NCBI RefSeq assembly: GCF_004363075.1
Contig: NZ_SNYN01000009.1
Span: 91,367-155,366, forward strand
DNA: 64,000 nucleotides
Source: Actinorugispora endophytica
GTDB lineage: Bacteria; Actinomycetota; Actinomycetes; Streptosporangiales; Streptosporangiaceae
Direction: 5' to 3'
Shown here in pieces: positions 27,691-36,575 of the stretch. Position numbers and translations under genes: made by a program. A model generated the notes under the pieces. The model searched no databases and was not told where the DNA came from. It was given only the letters and a program-made list of their open reading frames with translations. Within the stretch, counting starts at the first letter, position 1. Each line of letters begins with the position of its first letter.

Positions 27691-27694
27691 GACT
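27689..27694 (+). promoter_or_regulatory. -10 box for a leaderless transcript
   Basis: TAGACT ends six bases before the ATG at 27701; the surrounding TAGACTGGTCG is identical to that before prfB. The box touches the outer end of repeat copy B. Confidence 0.5.
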
Positions 27695-27700
27695 GGTCGC

Positions 27701-27997
27701 ATGATCGTCGCATTCTCAGTGAGTCCGATGGGCGTCGGGGAGTCGGTGGCGCCTGCTGTCGCCCGTGCCGTCAGGGTGGTCCGGGACAGCGGCCTGCCCA
27801 ACCGCACCGACGCGATGTTCACCAGTGTCGAGGGTGAGTGGGACGAGGTCATGGACGTCGTCAAACGTGCCGTCGAGGCCGCGGGGGAGGGCGCCCCGCG
27901 GGTCAGCCTGGTCCTCAAGGCCGACATCCGCGAGGGTGTCACCGACGGCCTCACCAGCAAGGTCGAGGCGGTCGAGGCCGAACTGCGCGGGGACTGA
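27701..27997 (+). CDS. MTH1187-family thiamine-binding protein
   Basis: This 98-residue protein matches the DUF77/MTH1187 family: an N-terminal strand [18 protein letters not shown], a central [18 protein letters not shown] and a C-terminal [20 protein letters not shown]. Members form ferredoxin-like tetramers, and some bind thiamine. It stands alone behind repeat copy B and looks leaderless. Confidence 0.85.
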   Translation: MIVAFSVSPMGVGESVAPAVARAVRVVRDSGLPNRTDAMFTSVEGEWDEVMDVVKRAVEAAGEGAPRVSLVLKADIREGVTDGLTSKVEAVEAELRGD

Positions 27998-28009
27998 GCG
28001 CGGTCCCGG

Positions 28010-28324
28010 TCAGGGGGCGGTGACCCCCAGCAGCAGAGCGATCCGCCGGGCACTCCGGGGAGGGTGGTCGCTGCCGCCCACCCGCAGTCCGAACGAGGTC
28101 ACGAAGGCGTAGCCGTACGCGCTCCGCTCGCAGGCGATGTCCTCGGTGGCGAACTCGGACGCCGGGTTGCTGGCGCGCAGGAACGGAACGCCATCCTCGA
28201 TCACCCTGGCCCAGATTCCGTACGGGGCCAGGGCGGAGGCCAGCCGCGCCAGGTGCTGCCGCTCGTTCGACCTCGTCAACACCACCGACGGGGACGTGGG
28301 GCGGGTGTGCTCGGGGTAGACCAT
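28010..28324 (-). CDS. Small hypothetical protein
   Basis: I do not recognise this 104-residue protein. It begins MVYPEHTRPTSPSVVLTRS and contains ERQHLARLASALAPYGIWARVIEDG, which could be one helix plus a strand; it has no signal peptide or membrane segment. The ATG at 28324 has AAGGA eight bases upstream on the minus strand. It converges on the thiamine-binding gene with 12 bases between stops. Confidence 0.6.
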   Translation of the reverse strand: MVYPEHTRPTSPSVVLTRSNERQHLARLASALAPYGIWARVIEDGVPFLRASNPASEFATEDIACERSAYGYAFVTSFGLRVGGSDHPPRSARRIALLLGVTAP

Positions 28325-28447
28325 GGCGGCGTCCTTACCGGTGGAGTGGAAAAGGCCCTGGGACGGGGCCGCGGTCTCGGAACGGTTCGCCGGACGGGCC
28401 CCGCCCCGTATTCTCACCCCTCGCGGCCGGATGGACGCGAACCGTGC

Positions 28448-29503
28448 TCAAGACACGCCGGTGCCGGATCGGCGCAGTGCCGCGACCGCGCGGTCCACGT
28501 GCTCGGTGGTGGTGTAGACGTGGAAGGCCAGGCGGGCCTGGCCCGCGCGCTCGGACACCCACACCCCCGCGGCGCGCAGCCGTTCCCCCGCGTCCGGGAG
28601 GCCCACCGAGACGATCGCGGAGTCGCCGGGCGGCAGGCCGAGGCCCTCCCGGAAGCGGTTGGCCATGGCCACGTCGTGGTCGTGGATCCGCTCCACCCCG
28701 ATGTCCAGGACCGTCCCCAGCGAGGCGGCCCCGCCCACGGCGGCGAACCAGTTGGGGGAGATGTCGAAGCGGGAGGCGGTCTCGGACAGCCGCATCTCGT
28801 CGGAGTAGAAGGAGGCCGCGATGTCGGCGGTGGCGTTGGGGCCGGCCGAGACGGGGCGCATCCGGTCGCGCAGCCGGGGCGAGAAGTAGCCGAACGACAG
28901 ACCGCGCGGCGCCATCAGCCACTTGTAGCAGGCGCACACGAGGGCGTCGAAGCGGTCGGCCTCCACCGGGAGCCAGCCGACCGCCTGGGTGGCGTCCACG
29001 CACACCAGCGCCCCGTGCCGCCGTGCCGCGGCGAGGATCTCCTCGACCGGCGCGATCTCGCCGGTCGCCGACTGCACCAGGCTGAACGTGACCAGCCAGG
29101 TCGACGAGTCGATCGAGGCGGCCAGCTCGCCCAGCGGCACGGTCGACACCTTCACGCCCCGGTCCGCGTGCACCGACCAGGGGTACAGGTTCGAGGTGAA
29201 CTCGCCCTCGGGGGCCAGTACCCGGGCGCCGTCCGGTACGGCCAGCCCGGCCGGTCCGAGCAGCTGCGACACCGACGCCCCCTGCGTGACCTCGGAGCCG
29301 GCGACCCCCACCAGGCGTCCGAACCGCTCCTTGGCCAGCACGGACGCGGCCCCCCACGCCTCGGGGCCGCCGCGCCCGTGCCGCCAGACCGCCACGGCGT
29401 CGGTGAGCGCCCGCGCGCTCGCCCGCGGGGCGAGCCCGTACTGGGCGGTGTTCAACCACGCGGTCTCTACGTCCCACAGCGCCTGCGCGGAGTGAAGATC
29501 CAT
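28448..29503 (-). CDS. Class V aminotransferase-fold PLP enzyme
   Basis: This 351-residue enzyme belongs to the fold-type I, class V group (cysteine desulfurase/isopenicillin-epimerase-like). VCVDATQAVGWLPV holds the cofactor-contacting aspartate, and the Schiff-base lysine lies in ACYKWLMAPRG. A conserved cysteine of true desulfurases near the C-terminus is not obvious, so a transaminase or epimerase is more likely. The substrate is unknown. It lies between a hypothetical gene and the teichoic acid gene and shares the direction of both. Confidence 0.8.
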   Translation of the reverse strand: MDLHSAQALWDVETAWLNTAQYGLAPRASARALTDAVAVWRHGRGGPEAWGAASVLAKERFGRLVGVAGSEVTQGASVSQLLGPAGLAVPDGARVLAPEGEFTSNLYPWSVHADRGVKVSTVPLGELAASIDSSTWLVTFSLVQSATGEIAPVEEILAAARRHGALVCVDATQAVGWLPVEADRFDALVCACYKWLMAPRGLSFGYFSPRLRDRMRPVSAGPNATADIAASFYSDEMRLSETASRFDISPNWFAAVGGAASLGTVLDIGVERIHDHDVAMANRFREGLGLPPGDSAIVSVGLPDAGERLRAAGVWVSERAGQARLAFHVYTTTEHVDRAVAALRRSGTGVS

Positions 29504-29562
29504 GTCCGAAGAATGGCACACCCGGCGACCGGACGTCAGTCGCCGGGTGCGCGGGACCGGTG

Positions 29563-32310
29563 TCAGCCGGAGCCCTTCAGCATCCGGTCCACGACCCGGG
29601 TGGTGGCCAGACCGTCGGAGGGGTCGCAGAAGTCCCTGACGAACGCGGCGTACCGGTCGCGGTGCCGCTCGGCCACGGCGTCCAGGTCCCGGATCGACTC
29701 GACCAGCTCCTCGGACGTCTGGATGAGCGGCCCCGGGGCGCGGGTGGTGAGGTCGAAGTAGAACCCGCGCAGGGTGTCCCGGTAGTGCTCCAGGTCGTAG
29801 GTGAAGAACAGCATCGGCTTGCCCGAGTGCGCGAAGTCGAAGAACGCCGACGAGTAGTCGGTGATCAGGACGTCGGCGATCAGGTAGAGGTCGGCGATGT
29901 CGGGGTACTTGGAGACGTCCCAGACGAAGCCCTGGCCCGCGCCGGGGATGCTGTCCAGGACCTTGGGGTGCTTGCGGAACAGGAAGACGTGGTCGTCGCC
30001 CAGCTCCCGCTCCGCGGCCGCGAGGTCCACCTGGAGGTCGAGTTTGAACCGGGTGCGGGCGTACCGCTGGTCGTCCCGCCACGTCGGCGCGTACAGCACG
30101 ACCCGCTTGCCGGCGGGGATGCCGAGGAGCTCGCGCACCCGCTGAGCGGTCTTGTCCCGGTCGGGGGAGTGGAAGACGTCGTTGCGGGGGTAGCCGGACT
30201 CCAGGATCTCGGTCTCGCAGCGGAACGCGTTCTTCATGATGGGAGTGGTGAACGTGTTCGGGGAGACCAGGAAGTCCCACTGCCGGGAGCGGTGCGGCAG
30301 GTTCGCGATGTAGGCGCGGTTCGCCTTGGGGGTGCCGAGCAGGTCCGCGCCGATCTTCTTCAGCGGGGTGCCGTGCCAGGTCTGGACGACGACCTGCCCC
30401 TCCCGGCGGGTGAACCAGTCGCTGATGCCCACGTTGGTGACGACGTAGCGGCTGCGGGCCAGGGCCTCGTACCAGGCGGCGCTGTGCCACTCCACCGGGG
30501 TGACGCCCTCGGGCACGGCCACCTGCTGGTCGTCCACCGTCCACAGGTGCTCGACCTCGACGCCGCGGCGGACCAGCTCCTCGTGGATGGCGCGGGGCGA
30601 GTCCGAGTACTGCTTGCCGCCGAAGCTGTTGTAGAGGACGGCCTCCCGGAGGGGCAGGGCCTGCTGCGCCGGGTAGTGGCCCTCGCGCAGGGAGCGCTGC
30701 CGGTAGGCGCCGCGCTCCTCGTCGGTGAGCGGGTTGCCGGACAGCAGGAAGATCCGGTCGTGGAAGCGGCGGCTCAGGGTGAAGGTCCGGCCCTTCCCCC
30801 GGTTCGACGAGGGCAGCCCCGTGAGCAGGTCGCCGCGCAGCTTCACCGGGGCGTCGTCCTCGTGGCCCCAGGCGTCGCTGAGGCGGAACGAGAAGTACCA
30901 GCGGCCGCGGCTCAGCGGCAGTTCCGCGCCGTACCGCTCGACCCGCTCGGGACTGACGCGCACGCGGAAGCGGTCGCCGTCGCGCTCCAGGGGCAGCCGC
31001 ACCTCTTCGAACCGCTGGCCGTGGCGGAGGATGAAGTCCATCTCACGGTCCGGACCGGAGTAGCGGCCCGCCAGGACCAGGTCGCCGTCGGCGGTCCACT
31101 CCGTGTGGTCGACGACGGGCTGCGCCACGCGGTCGAAGAGCGAGAACAGGCCGGTGCCGTCGATGCTGACGGCGGTCTCGCGGCCGTCGGGCGACGGGTG
31201 GACGTCAGGCGTCAGCGAGGCCCCGGCCACGGGCTGGGCGGTGGTGCCGTCGGCGAACAGGACGGTGGTCCGCAGCGTCCGCGTCTCGTCGCCCGCGGAC
31301 GCGGCCACGCGGAGGTCGGCCACGGGGACGGAGGCCGAGCAGCGGATCCGGCCCTCGAAGGGCTCACCGGCGGAGACCGGGTAGTCGCGGCCGGACTCGG
31401 TCCCGTCGACCGTGTGGGTGATCCGGACGCCGGTCGGCGCCGAGGTGGCGAGCAGGTCCAGCCGCAGGGTGTCCTGCGTGAACTCGTGGCGCTCGACCCG
31501 GACGGGGGTCTCGTCCACGGACAGCTCCAGGGAGCCCTTGGGGAACCGGCACACCAGGCGGACCCCGTCGGAGACCTCCTGGGCGAGGGGGTGACCCGCG
31601 CTGCCGATCTCCCCCTTCTTGATCTGGCCCTTGTGCAGGCCGCCCGGGCCGAGGAGCCCGATGACCAGGGACCACTGCCCGGTCTGCCAGCGGCTGCCCG
31701 ACCGCAGGCGGTCGGGGTCGACGGTGATCTCGAAGCCGGACCAGTCGTAGCGGTGCAGGGCCTGGCCCGAGTCGATGGTGGCCCCCACGTCGAGCCGCGG
31801 GGTCATCTTGAGCGGGATCCGGCGCTTGCTCCCCTTCTGGCTGAGCCAGGCGAACCGGGGCAGGCGCGGCTTCTCCCCGACGGGGACGTTGTCCAGGTAG
31901 GCGTACCCCTCCAGGCGCAGCTTGCCGTCGTGCCAGGTCATCGAGGTGAGCTTGGTGCGGATGGGGATCTCCGACGGCCTGAGCCGCACGGTGTCGTCGG
32001 AGAGAGGGGCGCCGACGAGCCCCGGAACCTCGGCCCTGGGGTTGCGCCACCCCCTCAGGTTGAACGCGGACGGGTTCTCCCGCTCGAACCTGATGACGGA
32101 GACGAGTTCGTCGATCCGCCGCTCGCGTGCCAGCTGCCACTTGATCCGGCTCAACGGCGGGAACCGCGCCAGGACGTCCGGCGCCGTGTCGCGCAGGAAC
32201 GCGTCGGCCGCGGCGAAGAACCGCCCGCGCTCCTCGTCTTCGGCTTCGGGCAGGTACTTCAGGAGCTGGGTCAGCTCCTGCGGCACGGCGGCCTCGGGGT
32301 TCTGTGCCAT
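29563..32310 (-). CDS. Teichoic-acid polymerase-type glycerophospho/ribitolphosphotransferase
   Basis: This 915-residue protein has a C-terminal CDP-glycerol:polyglycerol phosphate transferase domain (about 560-905) with QTWHGTPLKKIG, GYPRND, YAPTWRDD, RKHP and ITDYSSAFFDFA, the conserved TagF/TarL motifs. The N-terminal half (about 40-530) is beta-rich and not recognised. The enzyme would add polyol phosphate units from CDP-activated donors to a wall teichoic acid on the inner membrane face. The neighbouring CDP-ribitol synthesis gene suggests ribitol phosphate. The start at ATG 32310 is supported by GGAAGAGAG upstream; an open frame to 32652 is low-complexity leader. Confidence 0.85.
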   Translation of the reverse strand: MAQNPEAAVPQELTQLLKYLPEAEDEERGRFFAAADAFLRDTAPDVLARFPPLSRIKWQLARERRIDELVSVIRFERENPSAFNLRGWRNPRAEVPGLVGAPLSDDTVRLRPSEIPIRTKLTSMTWHDGKLRLEGYAYLDNVPVGEKPRLPRFAWLSQKGSKRRIPLKMTPRLDVGATIDSGQALHRYDWSGFEITVDPDRLRSGSRWQTGQWSLVIGLLGPGGLHKGQIKKGEIGSAGHPLAQEVSDGVRLVCRFPKGSLELSVDETPVRVERHEFTQDTLRLDLLATSAPTGVRITHTVDGTESGRDYPVSAGEPFEGRIRCSASVPVADLRVAASAGDETRTLRTTVLFADGTTAQPVAGASLTPDVHPSPDGRETAVSIDGTGLFSLFDRVAQPVVDHTEWTADGDLVLAGRYSGPDREMDFILRHGQRFEEVRLPLERDGDRFRVRVSPERVERYGAELPLSRGRWYFSFRLSDAWGHEDDAPVKLRGDLLTGLPSSNRGKGRTFTLSRRFHDRIFLLSGNPLTDEERGAYRQRSLREGHYPAQQALPLREAVLYNSFGGKQYSDSPRAIHEELVRRGVEVEHLWTVDDQQVAVPEGVTPVEWHSAAWYEALARSRYVVTNVGISDWFTRREGQVVVQTWHGTPLKKIGADLLGTPKANRAYIANLPHRSRQWDFLVSPNTFTTPIMKNAFRCETEILESGYPRNDVFHSPDRDKTAQRVRELLGIPAGKRVVLYAPTWRDDQRYARTRFKLDLQVDLAAAERELGDDHVFLFRKHPKVLDSIPGAGQGFVWDVSKYPDIADLYLIADVLITDYSSAFFDFAHSGKPMLFFTYDLEHYRDTLRGFYFDLTTRAPGPLIQTSEELVESIRDLDAVAERHRDRYAAFVRDFCDPSDGLATTRVVDRMLKGSG

Positions 32311-32675
32311 AAGGGGTGGTCTCTCTTCCTGGGATGCGGTCTCTGCGGGGCCGGGGGCGTGCCGCCCTTGCTCGGACCGGTGGGAGGGGGCTCCGCGCCG
32401 CGATGGGGCCGTTCGTGTCGGAACCGGGTGCTTCGCGCGACGGGGTGGGGCCGCGGGGAGGGAGGGACGGGGAGGGAGCGGGGCGTTCAGGGGGCTTCTC
32501 AGATCACTCCGGGCTCGCTCCTCCAAGACGGGGCTCCGCTGTGCGAGGACCGCGAGGCGGCGCGGCAGGGGTGCTCGATCACCCGAAGACGCCGGGAGGA
32601 ACGCCCTTGGTGCTCGGCCGCGTCTTATAAGGGATGGGTGTGGAACGCCCAATGAACAACGCGTGAAATGTCAGA

Positions 32676-32703
32676 ATTTTACAATAGATCGAACGGTTGA
32701 CAA
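32676..32703 (-). promoter_or_regulatory. Promoter TTGTCA-N16-TAAAAT
   Basis: Both boxes are close to the vegetative consensus and lie in one of the most AT-rich stretches of the window, upstream of the leftward teichoic acid polymerase gene. Confidence 0.6.
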
Positions 32704-32741
32704 AAATGATCCCTGGGAAGCCCGCGGTCCGCGGGCGAAGC

Positions 32742-32790
32742 GGGACGGCGGTGGCCGGGCGCCCTGGAGGCGTCCGGCCACCGCCGTCCC
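32742..32790 (-). terminator. 22-bp hairpin terminator
   Basis: Arms 32742-32763 and 32769-32790 pair over 22 positions with one wobble around CTGGA. It starts 22 bases beyond the stop of the second polymerase-type gene. Confidence 0.8.
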
Positions 32791-32811
32791 ACGCGCTGGG
32801 TGTCCTCCCGG

Positions 32812-34797
32812 TCACAGGGCCGCGGGTGACTCCACGCGTGCCGTCGCGGCGCGCTCGTAGAGGGCGTCGACCGCCCGGGCGAACTGCGTCTGCGAGTCGG
32901 GCTCCTCCGGGCCCAGCAGGTAGGTCTTCAGCCTGCGCCGGTCGTCGGCGAAGGTGTCGGCGGACGGGTCCCGCATCGCGGCGAGGGCTTTGTCCAGCCC
33001 CTCCGCGTCGGGGCGCAGCAGGTACGCGGCCTTGGCCGTCGGGTTCTCGATCCGGAACTGTTCATCGCTGATTCCCACGCAGTTGGTGATCGCGTAAGGC
33101 TTGCCGCTGAAGATGAAATCGGCGACGACGCTGGAGATGTCGCTGATCAGCAGATCACTCTGGTTGAAGCAGGAGTAGAGGCCGGGGCGCGGGCCCTGGA
33201 TGGTCAGGTGCCGGGTCGACCCCTGGTCCGCCCAGTAGACCCGGTGCCACTCCTCGGTGGCCTCGTTCAGCTCGTCGATCACGGCGGAGTCCAGGCGCCC
33301 GTTGTCGCGCGAGCGCTGGGCCTCGTCCACCCGCTCGTCGAACGCCTCGACCCTGGCGAGCCGCTGCTCCAGCAGGGCGAGCTGACGCTTGGCCGAGTCC
33401 GAGCCGGCACCGGCACCCGCGGCCTGGTTGGCCGCGTCGATCAAGGTGGTGATGCGGCGGTGCGCGGTGCGGGCGCGAGGATCGCGGATGCCGGTGAACG
33501 GGTGCGGCTTGTACAGCACCCGCACCCCCGGGACCGCCAGGAGCGCGGCGATCAGCTTGGGTCCGGCGGCGATGAGCGAGGTGTTCCCGGGTTCGTCGGT
33601 CCACCCCTCCCACGTGGGCGCGTACAGCACCGTCCGGACCGTGTTGCCCGTGGGCCCGGTGCTGATCGGGTCCAGCTGCGGGCGGCCCACCTCGACGATC
33701 TCGTCGTCGCGCACGCCCACCCGGGCGATGCGGTAGCGGTCGCGCCCGGCCTCGCCCGCGGTCCAGACCTCGTCGTAGACCTTGCTGTAGGGGTTGATGC
33801 TCGCGATCTTGTCGCTGTCGCCGTGCCCGACGAAGACGTGCTTGATCTTGGGGTTGCGCAGCATGTGGATGTTCTTGCCGGTGTTGGCCGGGTACAGGCA
33901 CACCCCCGCCGGGTCGAAGTCCAGGGCCATCAGGTCGTTGGCCTTGGGCACGCACAGCACCGGGATGGCGGTCACCCCGAGGTTCGCCGCGACGGCGCGT
34001 TCGCGCAGCACGATCAGCGGTCGCCGGGGAAGCCGGGACACCGACTCCAGCCACATGTTGACCTGGTAGGCGGAGTCGCCCGAACCGGAGAAGTACACGA
34101 CGACCTCGGGCCGGTAGTCGCGCAGCCAGTCCTGGACGAACCGGAGCACCCCGTCGGTGTCGGGGATCCGGCGCGAGCCCAGCAGGAACGGCGTCAGCAC
34201 CGCGGCGGCCACCAGGGTCGTCGCGAGCGAGGCCAGCGCGCCGGCGGCGGCGTAGACCGGCTCCGCGGTGACCGCGAAGCCGATGCCCCCGGCCAGCAGC
34301 GGCGCGTCCAGCAGCAGGACGCGGTTCATCCCGTTCTGCGCGATCCAGCTCGGCGGACCGTTCGGGATGTTCAGCGGGCCCAGGTCGATGTTGCGGGTCA
34401 CCACGGGGAGTTGGCGCAGCCGCCGCACCCTGCGCAGCATCAGGTCGTAGGCCAGCTGGAGGGCGAACAGCGCGGCGGCGCCGCCCACCGTCCACCAGAA
34501 GCCGGAGTCGACGTCGTGGCCCGCGAAGCCGACCATGCCCAGCAGGAGGAGCTGGCGCAGCAGCGCCCGGGTCGTGCCGCCCAGCCGGAACTGGGTCAGG
34601 TACTTGCCGACCTCCTGGCCGGTGGCCTGGATGTAGGCGTCGGCGCCGTAGACGAGCAGGGCGCCCGCCGCGAACACCCACACCGCTCCGGTGAACGTGC
34701 TGGTGAACGTCCCGGCGATCAGCGTCAGGTAGCCGACGCCGAGGACCGCGAGGGTGGCCAGGGCGGTCGTTCCCAGCCTGCGGAGGATCGCCTTCAC
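32812..34797 (-). CDS. Membrane-anchored CDP-glycerol glycerophosphotransferase family protein
   Basis: This 661-residue protein has several N-terminal membrane segments (about 1-190) and a C-terminal teichoic acid transferase domain (about 230-645) with GSGDSAYQVN, VFVGHGDSDK, YAPTWEGW, YKPHPFTG and LISDISSVVADFIFSGKP. The TWHGTP motif is replaced by VGHGDSDK. It likely primes or modifies a polyol-phosphate chain. The GTG start at 34797 overlaps the stop of the CDP-ribitol synthesis gene by four bases, so the two form an operon. Confidence 0.8.
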   Translation of the reverse strand: MKAILRRLGTTALATLAVLGVGYLTLIAGTFTSTFTGAVWVFAAGALLVYGADAYIQATGQEVGKYLTQFRLGGTTRALLRQLLLLGMVGFAGHDVDSGFWWTVGGAAALFALQLAYDLMLRRVRRLRQLPVVTRNIDLGPLNIPNGPPSWIAQNGMNRVLLLDAPLLAGGIGFAVTAEPVYAAAGALASLATTLVAAAVLTPFLLGSRRIPDTDGVLRFVQDWLRDYRPEVVVYFSGSGDSAYQVNMWLESVSRLPRRPLIVLRERAVAANLGVTAIPVLCVPKANDLMALDFDPAGVCLYPANTGKNIHMLRNPKIKHVFVGHGDSDKIASINPYSKVYDEVWTAGEAGRDRYRIARVGVRDDEIVEVGRPQLDPISTGPTGNTVRTVLYAPTWEGWTDEPGNTSLIAAGPKLIAALLAVPGVRVLYKPHPFTGIRDPRARTAHRRITTLIDAANQAAGAGAGSDSAKRQLALLEQRLARVEAFDERVDEAQRSRDNGRLDSAVIDELNEATEEWHRVYWADQGSTRHLTIQGPRPGLYSCFNQSDLLISDISSVVADFIFSGKPYAITNCVGISDEQFRIENPTAKAAYLLRPDAEGLDKALAAMRDPSADTFADDRRRLKTYLLGPEEPDSQTQFARAVDALYERAATARVESPAAL

Positions 34798-36275
34798 TGC
34801 GTGGTGCCCTTCCCCGCCAGTTCCGAGACGTCCTGCCTGGCCGCCGTGGTGACCGGGTCCTCGCGCCGGACGTCGATCACGTGACCGGTGAGGTCGGACA
34901 GCAGCACGTCCAACGAGGTGCGCGCCACCTTCTCGGCGCTGAGCAGGCTGTTCGCGGGCTCGTCGCCGAACGCCTTGGTGCGCATGGGCGTCTGGGTGCG
35001 CTCGGGGTTGATGCAGTTGATCCGGACGCCGTCCGACGCCCACTCGTCGGCCAGGGCCTGGGTCAGGTTGACCGTGGCGGCCTTGGCGGAGGAGTAGAGG
35101 CTGTACTCGGCGCGCCCCCGGGTGTAGGAGCTGGAGGTGTACAGCAGCAGCTGGCCTCCGGTGTTCGCCAGGTAGGGGAACGCCGACTTCGCGATGTGGA
35201 TGGGGGCGAGGTAGTTCACCCGCAGGGCGTCCTCGATGGTCGCCTCGTCGGTTTGGTCGAGCCGGCCGATGCGCAGCACCCCGGCGGTGTTCACCACGTA
35301 GTCGATCCGGCCGGTGGCGGCGTGCGCCTGGGCGAGCGCCGCGGACACGTCGGAGGGGTTCTCCACGTGGGTGCGGGTGGCGCTGCGGCTGTAGCAGAAG
35401 ACCCGCGCGCCGTAGCGCTCGGCGAGCTCCGCGACGCCCGCGCCGATCCCGTAGCTGCCGCCGAAGACGACCACGGTGCGTCCGGCGAACCGCTCGCGGT
35501 AGTCGTCCTCGCCGAACTCGGGGGTGCTGTCGGAGGCCAGCTGGAACAGCTTGTCGGCGATGAAGATGTCGACGGGCTGGGTGACCTTCATGTTGTGCTC
35601 GTCCCCGGCGACCACGAAGATCGGCTCCTCGGGAAGGTAGCGCAGCACGACGGTGCAGTCGTCGGTGGCCTCGAAGCCCGGGTCCTGCCAGGCCTTGGCG
35701 TAGGCGTTCTGGATGGTGCCGAGCCGGAACGCCTGGGGGGTCTGGCCGCGCCGCAGCCGGGCCCGCCGGGGGACGTCGGTGATGGTGTCGTCGTCGACCT
35801 CGATGATGGTGTCCGAGGACGGGATCGCGACGTCCACCGCCGTGTACTCGTCCAGCGCCCTGACGCAGTCGACGACGATGCGCTGGGACAGCAGCGGGCG
35901 AACCGCGTCGTGGAAGAGGACCTTGGTGGTGGCCGGGTCGTTGCCCTCCAGCGCGTCCAGCGCGAGCTGGGTCGTGGCGTTGCGGGAGGTGCCGCCGGGC
36001 AGGATCCGCGTGACCTTCTGGAAGCCGGCCTTGCGGGTGATCGCCTCGGCGTCCCGGACGAAGCCGGGGTTCATCATGACGATGATCTCGTCGATTTCGG
36101 GAGCCTCCTCGAAGATGGCGAGGGTGTGCTCCAGGATCGGCTTACCGGCGATCTTGAGCAGTTGCTTGGGCGTGCTCAACCCGATGCGCTGGCCGCTGCC
36201 ACCGGCGAGGACCACCGCGATGGTCCGGGTAGCGGCCCGGGGAGCGGCCTGGGGCACCTGAGCTTTCTTAGCCAA
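34794..36275 (-). CDS. Bifunctional ribitol-5-phosphate cytidylyltransferase / SDR reductase
   Basis: The N-terminal half (about 16-240) is an IspD/TarI-type nucleotidyltransferase with VVLAGGSGQRIG, STPKQLLKIAGKP and HDAVRPLLSQ. The C-terminal half (about 262-480) is a short-chain dehydrogenase with GGSYGIGAGVAELA and YSLYSSAKAA (Tyr-x3-Lys). The arrangement equals Bcs1/Acs1 of Haemophilus, which reduces ribulose-5-phosphate and makes CDP-ribitol. I favour TTG 36275 with GGGAGAAAGAT upstream (493 residues); a start as far up as 36353 is open. It heads the operon with the transferase gene. Confidence 0.85.
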   Translation of the reverse strand: MAKKAQVPQAAPRAATRTIAVVLAGGSGQRIGLSTPKQLLKIAGKPILEHTLAIFEEAPEIDEIIVMMNPGFVRDAEAITRKAGFQKVTRILPGGTSRNATTQLALDALEGNDPATTKVLFHDAVRPLLSQRIVVDCVRALDEYTAVDVAIPSSDTIIEVDDDTITDVPRRARLRRGQTPQAFRLGTIQNAYAKAWQDPGFEATDDCTVVLRYLPEEPIFVVAGDEHNMKVTQPVDIFIADKLFQLASDSTPEFGEDDYRERFAGRTVVVFGGSYGIGAGVAELAERYGARVFCYSRSATRTHVENPSDVSAALAQAHAATGRIDYVVNTAGVLRIGRLDQTDEATIEDALRVNYLAPIHIAKSAFPYLANTGGQLLLYTSSSYTRGRAEYSLYSSAKAATVNLTQALADEWASDGVRINCINPERTQTPMRTKAFGDEPANSLLSAEKVARTSLDVLLSDLTGHVIDVRREDPVTTAARQDVSELAGKGTTQ

Positions 36276-36575
36276 ATCTTTCTCCCGATCGATGAAGACG
36301 CCGGACGGTTCCAGGGGCCGGGACGCGGGTATCGGGCCGTGGGAAGACGCCACGGAGGATACCTGCGGTCAAGAGGGCGGCCTCGGTTACGACGAGGGTG
36401 CGGGGCGCGGCTCCTGCCGGGCCCCTGGAACACCCGGGGACTTCTGTTTCTCGTGCACCAACACCCGGAGTCGTGTGGTTCTCGGGCGCTTTCCGAGTTC
36501 GCGTCTAACTCTAGGGTCACATAACGGGTCTGCTCACCGTGATGGGCGGTCTCGGCTCGGATACGGTCTTGTCGG

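Larger units (their letters stand above)
32311..32811. other. Intergenic region: long leader and promoter of the polymerase gene
   Basis: On the minus strand TTGTCA (32698-32703) and TAAAAT (32676-32681), 16 bases apart in an AT-rich patch, form a good promoter. The transcript would carry about 350 bases before the ATG at 32310. The terminator of the next gene lies at the right side. No gene is seen. Confidence 0.5.
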
